Origin: Hirsutella rhossiliensis
Taxonomy: Eukaryota > Ascomycota > Sordariomycetes > Hypocreales > Ophiocordycipitaceae
NCBI RefSeq assembly: GCF_020360975.1
Contig: NW_025408667.1
Span: 1,240,001 to 1,304,000 of the forward strand
Reading direction: 5' to 3'
Length of the DNA: 64,000 nucleotides
This document shows, piece by piece, positions 21,445-32,851 of the stretch; the stretch's first letter is position 1, and the number at the start of each line of letters is the position of its first letter. The notes beneath the pieces were generated by a model that made no database searches, was not told the DNA's origin, and saw only the letters and a list, made by a program, of their open reading frames with translations. Both the position numbers and the translations under genes were made by a program.

Positions 21445-21984
21445 GGCCAGTAACCATGACACGAATGTATAACGAGGACATGTTCAAAAGCCGGCGGTGG
21501 GAAGAGGAGGTCTCGGAGCCGGGACCGGCTGCAAATAGAGGTATCAGTATGGTTATTAGATGAGGCGATAGAAAATACAAGAGCCCGGCAACGGGCCCGA
21601 GCATATATACTCGAGCGCGAGTACAGGCGCGCCGTCCCCAACTACTCCAGTCGACTAAGCCCATGATGGCCGCCAGATGCAATATGTACACACGAATCCA
21701 CGTCCGAATTCCCCAATACACAACGTTCCACGATGAAGCTTGTTGCCGCTGATGAGATGCTGCTTGGTGTTGCTGCTCCGCCCTGCGTGGACGGTAAATG
21801 TCTGGTTGTCGGGAGGGTCGGAAGACTTCGCGCAGTCGCTGAGGGTAAATGACAGTGGTGAGATAACACCTTTGGTCTGGCCTCGAGCTCCAGACTGCCG
21901 ATTTCGCTCTCATTCCAGTTCCTTTCGCCTTGGCCGAGTCTGTCCCTTGCCCCTCGATGATCCAGGTTCACTCGCGGGTACCAT
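21445..21984. other. Convergent 3' region
   Basis: This lies between the lipase stop and the stop of the small membrane protein gene. No supportable feature is seen. Confidence 0.5.
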
Positions 21985-22245
21985 CTAGTACCCGGACTTC
22001 TTGGACTTGCGCTTCTGCATGATCTTGTAAACCCACAGAGAAATCAGGCCAATGCCAACTATTGCCAAACAGTCAGTCGCCATTTTCCCCTGCCTTTACT
22101 CCATGGGCGGGGTCCGTGTTATTGAGAAGTGAAAGGGAGTCGTACCAACGCCGACGATGGCAAAGACAAGTGTGACACCGGGATTGCGATAGGCCCAGTT
22201 CTTCCGCTCTGCGCGAGCGAGCAGAGAAGTGTGGATGGCAGGCAT
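21985..22245 (-). CDS. Small single-span membrane protein (57 aa)
   Basis: Two short exons (22245-22146 and 22058-21985) encode 57 residues. The 87-nt intron runs GTACGA to ATAG with a CTGAC branch site. The protein has a polar N-terminus (MPAIHTSLLARAERKNWAYRN), one strongly hydrophobic span (roughly residues 22-45, VTLVFAIVGVVGIGLISLWVY) and a basic tail ending KRKSKKSGY. The layout suggests a small tail-anchored or single-pass protein of the ER or mitochondria. I do not recognise a named family. Minus-strand GTAAGC and GTAGGT sites upstream (about 22570-22700) hint at 5'-UTR introns. The exact frame match across the splice supports a real gene despite its size. Confidence 0.7.
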
Positions 22246-24720
22246 TGCGGTGGTTTGTGGCGAAGCGGAGAGGCGGGAGGAGGACGGGTTCGCTTGAAAG
22301 GCTCCAGTTAGCACACGGCGAGGCTTTTCACTCGGCAGCTGGAGAGCAAAGGATGAGTAAAGTAGACGGGCGTGACTGCATCGCGAGGGGGGACAATGGG
22401 CAATGAATGGCACTGCGCAAAGTTCCAGAGGAATGCTGGGTCCCGATTCGGCGCTGGCGGACTGGGCGAGGGACCCCGAACATGCCGAAGGCGGCCTCAG
22501 AAGCAGCGGCAGTTGAAAACAGTCGCCGGAGCTCAGGCGAAGGGGGCGAGAGATGAAGGAGCAACCTACCTTTCGAATGGCCTGCGAGTAAAGCGAAGCA
22601 GAAAAGAGGCGCGATGAGGGATCAAGATGGAGGAGGAGCAAGAATTCGCTCGACGGACGGACGGGAAGGCGGGCTGGGGGCCGATTTTGTTGCTTACCTG
22701 CTCTCTGCTAAGCTCTTCCTGCCTTTGGCTTCCAGCTTCTAGGCAGCTTTGGGAGTGAGTGCCGAAGCTCACCATAACACAAGGCAAGACCGGAAGTCAC
22801 AGTACTCGGCCACTAAAACACTGCTAGGTTGCCGCCGCAGCCAGAAGAGTGAAGAGGTACCCTGCGCGGGTACTTAATCGGTGGGGCAGCTGCGTCGAGC
22901 GAGGGGCCGAGAAAAGGTGGAGTCGCTAACGTCACTTACTGACCGCCCGACGACATGGCAATAATAAGGCAGGTGACTACAGGTGACTACCGGCGGCATA
23001 AGGACCGAGAAGGCGTCCGTTTTGACCGCCGCCGCACACTACTCAACCGTTTGCGGCGGGCCCAAGCCAACAAAGAACTGGGAAGAGGTTGCTTCAGAGG
23101 CTCCGGGGACCTGGCAAGAGGGAAGGAAGGGTGAGACACCCCATGAGCAGAAAGCGGCCAAGCCGTCGTCTGGGAACGCACGACAGCCAAGCCAAGGAAA
23201 GAAAAGCAACTGCGGCCGCAAGTACAGCTACCTGCCGCTGGGACTGTGCGTGTGTTTGTTTTGGCGCTTCGCGGGGATAGCTCGGACACGCGGCGGCAAA
23301 CGACCGATGGATACCATGAGTCCTCCTGGCTTACTGCTCCGGCAAAGCGGTGCCGCTCCTCTGCTCACAAGTCGCCCGGTAGAGCTACCTCGGCCGAGTG
23401 TGGACTAGACAGCTCGAGAGCAGCAAGTGATGCGCGAATTTCGTGCACCCCGACGCACCTGGTGTCGCAATAGTTGCCGTTGCCATGAATTTAACCGCTC
23501 AGGCTGCTCTCAGTGTCGATTGGTGATGCTGGGCACTGAATGTACATGGAACCAGCCAGTGCACAGTGCACATGGTTTTCAGCTGCGGATGTCGACACTG
23601 CCACGGAGTAATTACACACCATCCCAATCTGCGAGCTCACAACCTCGAGTGTTCACTATTGACGGAGGCTGCCGATACAAATTGTCTGTTGTTCCCATCA
23701 TACCTATTGACTTATTAAGCTGGTTCCACGCTCGGGCACTCCGAGACGTAGCACAAGGATGAGCGTGTTTTTGCTTGGCTAAGAGAAAGGAGATGGCCGA
23801 ATGCACGCTTCAGCCAGCCCAAGACGTGGGACAAGATGCCGTGTTTCTCTTTATCTTGGAAGCAACGTCTGGCCTGGCATCGGAACACAAAGCCGTAAGG
23901 CTTCGGAGACCCTCTGCATTCCATACTGCAGACAGACGGATACGGAGAACGGATTGAGGCAGAAGATAGGCGGCCCCGTTTTCCTTACACAACTCGGAAA
24001 ATATTCCCGCCGTGTCTCGCGAGGCACGTGCCCGACGGTTCTGTTTATTGTTGTCAAGCCGAGTCATCCGCTTCCGGCGGCCATGTCTCGGATGCTGCAG
24101 GACAGACATCTCAGTGCTACGGCTGAGCCGAGGCACAAGTCAAAATCTGCCTAGCCCCCGCAAACGTCGGCATCATGGTCCCCAGCGTTGTGATCTTTGG
24201 AGGAAATGCCATGACATCGGTACAGTATGGCCGTTGGTGACAGTGAAACATGTTACGTGGTTGTCTCCTTCTCGAGTTCTCTCCTTTCCTCGATGGATGC
24301 AGGGCCCGGCGCGCAATTCTGTATCTGTCTTCGGTAGGAAATGCCAACATTCATGGCGGCCGGAGAAGCAAACCACGCCTCAGTCGCAGTTGAACTACTC
24401 CCCTAGTGCACAATGGCGCTTCTCTGCGCATGCTAGATTGTGCTGTGCTACTGCTCAGTGCATCGTATCCTCTTGCTGAATCTTCTGCGAATACGACCAT
24501 TCTTCGACATGCAGGAGTGGATGGGACCTTACTCGTACTGTACAGTGCGGGCGCTAAGTGCCGTGACACAGACAGGCGCAGCCATCTGACCACTGGGCTA
24601 ACGTCTTGCCCGACGACAACTGGGAATCTCCAACCCTCATCACCAGCTGCACCCCTTCCATTCACCCTCGAGCGCACAGCAGACTAGACGCTTCATTTCG
24701 GCGGAACAAGCGCAACCAAA
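22246..24720. other. 2.5-kb divergent intergenic region
   Basis: The part next to the small membrane gene is probably its 5' UTR with introns. Elsewhere only unconvincing frames occur. A GTACTGTAC copy at 24535-24543 lies 186 bp before the molybdate transporter ATG. A short direct duplication of AGGTGACTAC occurs near 22970-22990. Confidence 0.5.
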
Positions 24721-26131
24721 ATGGCATCATGGCTCGCGCACGCCCGCCGCATCAACCGGCACAACCTCGCAACCTTCCGTCGCGCGCCTCTCGCCGAGAT
24801 ATCAGGGTCTCTGGGCGACCTCGGGACGCTTCTGCCTCTCATGATTGCCCTTGCCGTCCAGAACTCGATTGACCTGGGCTCGACGCTCGTCTTCTCGGGC
24901 ATCTTCAACATCCTCACCGGCTTGGCGTTTGGCATCCCGTTGCCGGTGCAGCCCATGAAGGTGCGCCTCTAGACGTAGCTCGTCGACTCTATTTCTAGCA
25001 GAGGCCTAATTTCTGCTTCAAATCTTCCAGGCCATAGCATCGGCAGCCATTTCAGGCCGCCAGGACCCTGCCATGGGCGTCGTTGTCGCCGCCGGCCAGT
25101 GGGTTGGCGCCGCTGTGCTCGTCATGAGCGTCACCGGCCTTTTGCGCCGGGCCGTCACCGCTGTGCCCGTCCCCGTCGTCAAAGGCATCCAGCTCGGCGC
25201 CGGCCTGTCCCTGATCATCGGAGCCGGCTCGTCCCTTGTGCGGCCCCTGCACTGGCTCCACCCGGCCCTGGACAATCGGCTCTGGGCTCTCTTCGCCTTC
25301 CTTGCGCTCATCGCCACGCAGCGTCTGCCCCGTTTCCCATATGCCTTGTTCTTCTTCGCCTTGGCCTTGGTATTCTCCCTAGTCCAGGTGCTCGTGTCTC
25401 ACCATAGTCTGCCTGGCTTTCATGTCTGGCACCCTCGCTTTATGTTGCCCACTTGGCTTGGCGTTCGTGACGCCCCGGCCCTGTGGATGGCCATCGGGCA
25501 GCTGCCCTTGACCACACTCAACTCCATCATTGCCGTCAGCGCCCTGGCCAGCGATCTTCTCCCCGAGCTGCCTTGCCCTTCCGTCACTTCGATTGGCATT
25601 AGCGTCGCCTTGATGAATCTTAGCGGCACCTGGTTCGGAGCCATGCCCGTGTGCCATGGTGCAGGGGGACTCGCGGCGCAATACCGCTTTGGCGCCCGCA
25701 GCGGTGCGAGCGTCATCTTTCTTGGCGTCATCAAGCTCGTCCTGGGCCTCGCGTTCGGAGAGACGCTCGTTGACCTGCTAAAGCAGTACCCCAAGAGCTT
25801 GCTGGGCATCATGGTCCTCGCCGCCGGCCTCGAGCTGGCCAAGGTCGGCCACTCCCTCAACCAGGGAGCTCCCGATCTGTGGCAGCAGTCTGCGAGCCAG
25901 GACAGCCCCTCGATCGCGAGAAGTCATCGTAGCTTGACTGACGAGGAACGTCTAGAAAGATGGACGGTGATGCTCATGACCACTGCCGGCATCCTGGCCT
26001 TCCACAACGATGCCATTGGTTTTCTGGCCGGGATGCTGTGCCACGGGGCTTACAGGTTAGCTGCGTGGCTATCCAGGCGGAAAAGTGGTCGTTTAGGAGG
26101 CCTGACTGAGCGAAACCCGTTGCTCCAGTGA
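24721..26131 (+). CDS. mot1: Molybdate transporter, MOT1 family
   Basis: A high-affinity molybdate importer supplying molybdenum-cofactor enzymes such as nitrate reductase. Exons are 24721-24960 and 25031-26131 (446 residues). The intron runs from GTGCGC to TTCCAG and lies between VQPMK and AIASAAISG. Diagnostic MOT1 motifs are EISGSLGDLGTLLPLMIALA in the first helix and FGIPLPVQPMKAIA after the second. Further helices follow, with GAMPVCHGAGGLAAQYRFGARSG in the second half, which is conserved in this SulP-related family. There is no STAS domain, as expected for MOT1. About ten hydrophobic spans are visible. The start codon follows directly after a CAAAATGG context. Confidence 0.92.
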
Positions 26132-26278
26132 AGCGAGTCTTTCGCTCCCTGCCATTACACCATTAACCTACGACTAGTTGGAGTCGCTGTTGGGCGCATG
26201 CATGATCTTTTTTCCTCCGCTCTTCATGTCATTACACGCCTTCCTTGACGATTCCATATTTCTTTCCTCGCTGGCCAG

Positions 26279-27229
26279 CTACCGTTTCTCATCACAAGCC
26301 TCCTTGGAAGTTCTCTCGGTCGGCCAGCCGTCGTAGTGTGCCCCATGGCTCTTTTTGACTTTTTGAAGCAGGAACCTGTCAAAGATGAGGAACAGGACTC
26401 CACTTACGCCCAAGCCTGAGCCTTCGACTATGGCCGTCACCTTGGCGGTGATGCTCCAGGTTCCGTGCTGCTGCGTATAGACGCCGACCAAGGTGGATAT
26501 CAGCCCCGCCAGGCAATTGGCCATACCGGGAACGAACAATTTGTTTGACAGCCAGACATAGTTGGTGACGTGCCGGAGCGCCAAGCTGGCGATGCCCAGG
26601 ACGGCGGTGCCGCAGGCGATGGCCGCGAGGACGAGCAACGGCATGTTCTTGACGCTCTTCATGATGTTGGTTGTCGTCTTGTCGCCCCACTGGACGTCGC
26701 CCTTGTCCTCGATGGAGTGTCGGAGGCTCGTGAAAGTTCCCGGGAAGACGAGAAAGCCGGCGAGAAGCAGCCAAACGAAGAAGGCGGCGAGGATGTTGTG
26801 CGCCGCGGGGATATCGTCCTGCTCCAGGAGCATCTGCACGTAGCGGGAGTGGGCGGTGTCGGACCTTGGAAGGGGCCGCGGCGGGATTCTGGGGTCGCAG
26901 CTGTGGTGGTCGGGATGGCGATTCCACTGACGGACCATTGCGGGTAGAGCGTGCTGGGACGGGAGCGACAAAGTAGAGAATAAAGTCATGAAGAAGGCCA
27001 ACAGTAATTAGGCCGAGGATCACATCAACGAAGGTGATGAACGTGGGCATACGCCAAAAGGTCCATGTTGCATTTATATATGCCACGGACTCTGGCGGCA
27101 TCGCACGGAGGCACGCAGACGCCGCGTTGGCCCCAAACAAGTGTTTGCCTGGAAGGAAACAAATTTAGAATCGGATTTACAGGGAGGATAGGACGGCGGC
27201 GCGTAGTGATAGGCCTGCGGTGCAGCCAT
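26279..27229 (-). CDS. Four-TM membrane protein of unknown function
   Basis: Three exons reconstructed on the minus strand (27229-27181, 27148-26932, 26864-26279) give 283 residues. Intron 1 (GTAAAT...TTCCAG) joins a proline/tyrosine-rich start (MAAPQAYHYAPPSYPP) to the body. Intron 2 starts GTCAGT. Its 3' end could be 26865 (67 nt, used here) or 26889 (43 nt), and both keep frame. Hydrophobic spans occur near FVDVILGLITVGLLHDFILYF, AAFFVWLLLAGFLVFPGTF, MPLLVLAAIACGTAVLGIASLAL and MANCLAGLISTLVGVY, with a final one in VEGSGLGVSGVLFLIF. The C-terminal tail is charged. Similar proteins occur widely in ascomycetes as hypothetical membrane proteins; I know of no function. Confidence 0.7.
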
Positions 27230-28268
27230 GGCAGCACCCGGAGCGGCGCGTCGTCGTCGCAGCAGCCGCCGAAGCCGACAGCGGACTGCTCCAGAGGCCA
27301 GCGTCTGTTCTGGGCGGCAAAGAAGTCATGGGCGAATGAGAGTCCGGAAGGGGTCGTGAGAGATATTATGCTGACGAAATACTTCAACTTGGAGCGAGAA
27401 CGGGGCGGATATTATTCAATTCTCGGGCAGCGAAGAGCGCATAACGGAATAACGATGTCGCCGGTTGCTTCGCTTTGGTTGCTTTGAGCGCGGCAGACTG
27501 GAGTTCAGGGCCGTGACGCGGAGACGGCGGCTACTGTATGCTTCCCCCACCTTTGTGTAGGGTGGTAGAGGCTATTGATGCCGGGGGAAAGGGCTGTTGT
27601 AGGGAGATGGATGTGTGTGTGAGTTGAGTTGTTCAGGTCTCCTCCTCCACGAATACCTCCTTTGATCAGGGCATGAAGAGACGGATGATTCATTTGCAAC
27701 CTGCACGATGCCTCGACGAGCGCAACAGTCTCTTGTTTACTAGCGCAAGGTACTGGGACCCGTCTCATTAGCGTGCTGCCCTGGCGCAGAGATACAAGAC
27801 ACCCTGGCCTGCGCTACTTTGGTGGGCAGTAGGTACACAAAGCAAGCCGTGATTTGCAGGCTGGTGAGTGAAGGTCAAAGTACCCTGGAGATTAGAGGCG
27901 AGCGGAGCGCGGTGAGGGAGGAAGGCGGGCGCTGCAGCCAATCACGGTGTGTCATCCGTACTGGGTACTTTGAAGGCTCGCGGCGGCAGGAAGTGAGGGA
28001 GACGCGGAGAAAGAGTTGTTAGCGTCTGCTGGCAGGAGTGAGTGAGTGCGGGCAGACAAAGCCTAATCGGCACTGAGGTAAAAGCTTCCAACCCCAATCC
28101 ACCCCTCTCCTGTGTGGCTGGAGGCCAGCGTCGTCCACGGCGGCCCTTGTCGCTGCCTCCTCCTCCTCCTCCTCCTCCTCCTCCTCCTCCTCCTCCCCCT
28201 CCTTCTCCTCGCCAATCCTGCCGCAGTTGCCGAGGCGAAGGTGCTGCCGTCGCAGAGAGGCGCAAGCG
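27230..28268. other. Divergent promoter region with CCT microsatellite
   Basis: About 1 kb between the four-TM gene and the forkhead gene. The notable content is the pyrimidine microsatellite listed separately, which lies in the presumed 5' UTR of the forkhead gene. Confidence 0.6.
28156..28196. repeat. (CCT)n microsatellite
   Basis: About 13-14 uninterrupted CCT units, ending some 70 bp before the forkhead start codon. The pure pyrimidine strand could affect transcription or leader structure. Confidence 0.9.
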
Positions 28269-31200
28269 ATGACTTCGTCGAGCGACGGCCGCAATGGCCC
28301 CGAACAAGCACAGCAGCAGCAGCGGCAACAACAGCAACAACACCGCCAGCAGGCGCACCTCGACGACCATGACGATGCCGCCGGCGCCGCCGCCAAACAG
28401 GCTTCCCCTGCCGCGGCCCCAGCCTCTGCCTCTGCCTCTGCTACTGTCCCTGCCGAAACCTCTGCCTCAGGCTCCGCGCTCGAACCCGCCATCGCGACCA
28501 ACTCGTCTGCCCCTGCCGCCTCCACAGCCGCCGCCGCTTCTGCACCGCAAGAGCCTGCTCCCAATGCCGCGCCGCCTGCCCAGCCATCGACGCCGCCGCC
28601 GGTGAAGCGCGTCGAAGGCGTCGACCCCGCTGCTGCCCATCAGTCGACCCATCTCTCTCTCAGCACTAACAACGCCGCGGCCGACGTGCCTATGACTGAC
28701 GCTCCCGCTATGCTGCCCGCTTATTCGACCGCCCCCGAGCCTGGTCGCACCCAGGCACACTCGCACGACGAGCAAACTTCGCGACACGATCAGCAACAGA
28801 CGCAGACCGCCGCTACAGATCAGCTTACCCCCTCGACGCCCTTTGCCACCAACCCCATGACAAACCTCGACCAGCATGCCTACATGATGATGGCCCTCGC
28901 CTCTATGTCGGCTGCTCCCTCCGCCATGTCTCCGCCGCCGACCGTCACCCCCTCTCAGGTCACCCTGCCTAACCTGGCAGATGGCAGCCTCAACGGCCTC
29001 GGCGTGGCAACCTCCCTCCGCCAGGCCGCCGCCGGCAAGGGCCTGGAGTCCTTTGCGCGCATAGAGTTCGCCGATAGTGTCTTCCAGATGACCACCTACG
29101 CCGTCATCATTGGCCGCGATCAGCGCGCCCTCCAGCAGGCACGCCGCGACGAGAAACGTGCCGACGAACACCAGCGCCGCGTCGAAGAGAATGCGAGCAA
29201 GGGCCTGCCGCCTCCCTCCCCAATACAAAACGACCGCAGCAAATTTAGCAAATCCTACGTCAGCGAGGAGGGCGGCATGCTGGGCCCCGAGTCCGATGGT
29301 GAAGAAAACGGGCGTCCGGCAAAGCGGCGCAAGACGAGCACGACAGGGTCCTCGCAAAAAGACAACGACGAGTCGCAGGAGAACATGATTTCCAACCGCC
29401 AGTACGTCTCGCATACCCCGGGCGCTGCCGCCGTTGACCTCACCTCTCTGCGCCCATCGCCATATCACATTCCCTTCATTGGTATACATTCTCCGGGCCC
29501 AAGGATGGCAAGCAAAACCAAGGCCATCTCCCGAGAACACCTCCGAATCACATACAACCAGCAGGATGGCGTTTTTGAGGCCATCCCCTTGCACAAGAAC
29601 GGCTTCTTCTGTGAAGATGTTCACTACAAGAGCGACAAGGTTGTCTTGAAATGCGGCGATCGTCTGCAAATCAAGGACATTGATTTCCGTTTCATCATCA
29701 ACGGCGTGGAGAGAGGGCGCACCGGCGCCGAGGAATTCCTCGAGGAGGAGGCTACCAAGAAGCGGCAATCTCACGGCGGCAAAGAAATGAGCTTCGACTT
29801 CGAGCAGTCGCATGGCGCTGGCGAAATTCAAGATACCAGCGACGAGCTGTCAGATCTCGAGGTCAGTCCACCAGAGCTTTCTGACTTTGGAGACGACGTC
29901 GATGGCGGCGACGCCGAGGAAGCCGAGCCGGACGCCGAGGAGGAAGCGGAAGGAGACGTGCAAATGGAAGAAGCCAAAGACGGGCCAGTCCCGGAGCCCG
30001 GGCCTGCACTACCGCAGATACCCAAAAAGAGGGGCCCAGGCCGACCACCAAAGAACGGTATCATGTCGAAGCGAGAACAGCGCTTGCTCAAGAAGCAGCA
30101 GCAAGAGATGGCCAAGAAGACAGTTCCGCAGGCGCCCCCCGTGGAACCTCCGGTCAAGCGAAAGGTGGGCCGCCCCAGGAAGCATCCGCTGCCCGAGAAC
30201 GCGGAAGATCGGCCGGAGAAGCGCAAGTACAAGCCGCGGAAACCCAAGAACGAGGACGGGGCAGAGGGCTCAGACGCTGAACGGCGAGCTCGGGAGAAGA
30301 AGGAGAAGAAGACTCGCCCCAAGTCGCCTCCCCTGGAGCTCAAGATCGACGACTATTCCGAGGAGCAGCTACAGAAGCCCAACAAGAATTACGGCGTGCT
30401 CATCGACGAGACCCTGACGGCTGCGGGGCCGGACGGCTTGACGCTCAAGCAGATTTACAAGAGGATATGCCAACGTTATCCCTGGTTCTATTTCCACACC
30501 GAGACAAAGGGATGGGAGAGCAGCGTTCGGCACAACCTCATCGGCAACGAGGCCTTCAAAAAGGACGAGACAACAAACCTATGGTCTCGCGTTCCCGGCG
30601 TCGAGCTCGATGCCGGCAAGAAACGCAAGGCTCCGTCCCCAGACCGCGTGCTGGCGGCGCAGGGTTACGGCCCGTACTCTTACCCATACAATGCCGCACA
30701 GCACATGCACCTCCCCGGGACCCCCGGATATCTTCCCGGTCACTCGCCGCCGGCAGGCTATCAAGTGCCCGGCCTGCCAGGACAGTCTGGACAAATACCC
30801 CGACCAATGCAGCCTCACGGAAGCTCGGCCTCCCCGACTGGGCAGGTTGGCCAGCCAGCAGCTCCCCGGCCGCCAGCTCTTCCACACGTGCCTGGTTATG
30901 GACCACCGCCTGCCCCTGCGCAGGCCCAGCTTGGAGTCCCTCAGCCGGGCGCATATAGCTCTCCCTACGCATCGCGGCCTCCTCCGGTTGTCAAGGCTCC
31001 CGTCAAGACGGAGGACGGTGCTCTGGCCGCTCTTCCTCCCCCGCCTCCCACAGTGCCACCGCCGGTGATCCCACCCTCGGTGGCCGCTCCTGCGCGACCA
31101 TCGCCGGCAACAGCCCTGGCCCCTGCCGGGGCAAAGACAACGCCAGGACCGGCACAGGCGTCTCCGCCGACGGCTGCCCCGGCCGCGCGGCCTTCTGCGA

Positions 31201-31760
31201 CTCCGCCAGCGAGCGCGCCGCCCAAGCCGGTAGTTGATCCCCGCCTCCTCTCCGCCGTGGTGAGCCTCAAGAATGGCCTCGTCGAAAATCTCAAGAAAGC
31301 GCGGAATCCAAAGGCCGAGGCCATTGTCATGTCAGCGCTGAATCGCTGCATCGGCCTCAAAAAGGAGGCGACTGAAAACGACAAGATGGAGGCCATCTGC
31401 ATCAAGGGGATCTGCCAGGTCATCGACGGCTTCACCAAAAACAAGAGCCCCACGCCGGGAGGGTTTACGGCATCGGACGCGGCGCCGCTCATCTTTGAGC
31501 CTAGGGTGCTTGTTTCGCTCAACGGCTTCAAGGACGTGTCCATCAGGGCCCTCAAGGCGCGGCTGGGCGAGGCCAAGGCCGAGGCGGTGGCGCTCTCGGC
31601 CGTGGACCGCGTCCTCGGCTTGGCGAACGCGAGCATTGTGCCCCCGCCCGGAGAGGGCGAGCAGGGCGGCAACTTTGAGGGCGTCGAGCAGCACCTCATC
31701 AAGTCGATTCGCCAACTCCTGGTGGGGATGAACCAGAAGCTTCAAGACCCCAAGCCGTGA
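28269..31760 (+). CDS. fhl1: Fhl1-like transcription factor (FHA + forkhead)
   Basis: An intronless 1,163-residue nuclear factor. The domain order matches Fhl1, the regulator of ribosomal-protein genes in yeasts. It has a Q/A-rich N-terminus, then an FHA domain at about residues 260-480 (YAVIIGRD, SREHLRITYN, HKNGFF) with a long acidic insertion. Two AT-hook-like motifs follow (KKRGPGRPPK near 586, KVGRPRKHP near 632). The forkhead domain spans about 700-785 (KPNKNYGVLIDETL, GWESSVRHNLIGNEAF). A proline/alanine-rich region and a conserved C-terminal region complete it. The true ATG is at 28269, before TSSSDGRNG; the open frame upstream lacks an ATG. Fhl1 normally partners with Ifh1 through its FHA domain. 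A ribosomal protein gene (L5) lies 13 kb away. Confidence 0.92.
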   Translation: MTSSSDGRNGPEQAQQQQRQQQQQHRQQAHLDDHDDAAGAAAKQASPAAAPASASASATVPAETSASGSALEPAIATNSSAPAASTAAAASAPQEPAPNAAPPAQPSTPPPVKRVEGVDPAAAHQSTHLSLSTNNAAADVPMTDAPAMLPAYSTAPEPGRTQAHSHDEQTSRHDQQQTQTAATDQLTPSTPFATNPMTNLDQHAYMMMALASMSAAPSAMSPPPTVTPSQVTLPNLADGSLNGLGVATSLRQAAAGKGLESFARIEFADSVFQMTTYAVIIGRDQRALQQARRDEKRADEHQRRVEENASKGLPPPSPIQNDRSKFSKSYVSEEGGMLGPESDGEENGRPAKRRKTSTTGSSQKDNDESQENMISNRQYVSHTPGAAAVDLTSLRPSPYHIPFIGIHSPGPRMASKTKAISREHLRITYNQQDGVFEAIPLHKNGFFCEDVHYKSDKVVLKCGDRLQIKDIDFRFIINGVERGRTGAEEFLEEEATKKRQSHGGKEMSFDFEQSHGAGEIQDTSDELSDLEVSPPELSDFGDDVDGGDAEEAEPDAEEEAEGDVQMEEAKDGPVPEPGPALPQIPKKRGPGRPPKNGIMSKREQRLLKKQQQEMAKKTVPQAPPVEPPVKRKVGRPRKHPLPENAEDRPEKRKYKPRKPKNEDGAEGSDAERRAREKKEKKTRPKSPPLELKIDDYSEEQLQKPNKNYGVLIDETLTAAGPDGLTLKQIYKRICQRYPWFYFHTETKGWESSVRHNLIGNEAFKKDETTNLWSRVPGVELDAGKKRKAPSPDRVLAAQGYGPYSYPYNAAQHMHLPGTPGYLPGHSPPAGYQVPGLPGQSGQIPRPMQPHGSSASPTGQVGQPAAPRPPALPHVPGYGPPPAPAQAQLGVPQPGAYSSPYASRPPPVVKAPVKTEDGALAALPPPPPTVPPPVIPPSVAAPARPSPATALAPAGAKTTPGPAQASPPTAAPAARPSATPPASAPPKPVVDPRLLSAVVSLKNGLVENLKKARNPKAEAIVMSALNRCIGLKKEATENDKMEAICIKGICQVIDGFTKNKSPTPGGFTASDAAPLIFEPRVLVSLNGFKDVSIRALKARLGEAKAEAVALSAVDRVLGLANASIVPPPGEGEQGGNFEGVEQHLIKSIRQLLVGMNQKLQDPKP

Positions 31761-32851
31761 GGCATTTAGGTCCATACGAGACGCTCGGCGAAGTGGACGG
31801 GGCGGGCATGTCTCCCACTGCCAGGTTTAGGGAGTTGGCTCGTCGTTGGTATTGGGGCCCCCGCTGCCGATTGCCTGCACTGGCGCAGGGATTTGATAAG
31901 GGCCAGGCAAAGCAAAGAGTTGGAGGATGGGTGATGACGGGTTGGGCACGGGGAGCGATATTTTGGTTTGGTCCTTGACATGGTTTTTTACCACCTTTTA
32001 TCATTGATCACTGCAGACGAAAGGGTCGGCTTGACATGTATGCGTCTAGGCCGCCGAGCGGGACGAGAGAGCCGCCCATTTTTGAGGCGGCGTCATCAGA
32101 GTTTCTCTGTTTTACCGGCCGGAGTGAGTAACGGGCGAAGAGTAGCAAGCAGTCGGGGAGCAAGACGCACGCAGCATGGGATGTTCGAAATGACCGCCTT
32201 TTCTGCGCGTCTCGTCTGCGTTCACTATCGTACATGTTTGACGGACTGACGACCATGCTCCCATCCCACTCACTTCCATGCATGCGTAGCACGTCGAGCT
32301 CAATGCGCCAAGTTCTCTCTCCGACTCCCAGCATCGCCCAAGCCCCGCAAGCAAGCCGTCTCCAACCCGCCGACCACCCATCATCCCGCCGTGCCAGGCG
32401 AGCAGGCAAGTGGCGCGATTTTTCCCAACCCAACACGCAAGCACAACAAAAGACGCCTCTCTTTTTTCGCTGCGAAACGCCTGTTTCTTCTTATTTGTTT
32501 CGTCAAACCCCCACCCTTCACTCAGGCACCCCCCATTGTATATAACCCCCCCCCCCCCCCCCCCCCTCTTCCGTCTTTCCCATCCCACCCAATCGTCGTT
32601 CCATGACCTGGGCGTTGGGTATCCCGTGCGATCCGAGGGCTCGCGAAGCCTCCGCCCAAAGAGGCCGAGACAAACCTCTTGCAAGAGAAGAGAATAGGAA
32701 ACAGAGCAAAGACGTTAATACATACAGGGCAAGTCTCGAAGAAATCGAAAAAAAAAATATAAAGGTCGACGCGCATCCCAAACTACATGCATCACATTCA
32801 TGGGTCGTAAGCCTTTCCCGTCTGTCCAGTCACCCTCCGGCAGAGCGCCGC
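31761..32851. other. Convergent 3' region with a C homopolymer
   Basis: About 1.1 kb between the stops of the forkhead and Boi-like genes. Apart from the 21-base C run and an A-rich stretch near 32745-32760, nothing is recognisable. Confidence 0.6.
32546..32566. repeat. C21 homopolymer
   Basis: Twenty-one consecutive C in the convergent 3' region, directly after TATATAA. The length is likely to vary between isolates and may not be exact in the assembly. Confidence 0.85.

Noticed and set aside
20407..21462. 351-codon minus-strand frame opposite the lipase gene
   Set aside because: The plus strand encodes a complete Ser-Asp-His lipase; the antisense frame is low-complexity.
28467..29831. 454-codon minus-strand frame opposite the forkhead gene
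   Set aside because: Composition is a mirror of the GC-rich Ala/Pro codons on the plus strand, and the plus strand carries clear FHA and forkhead domains.
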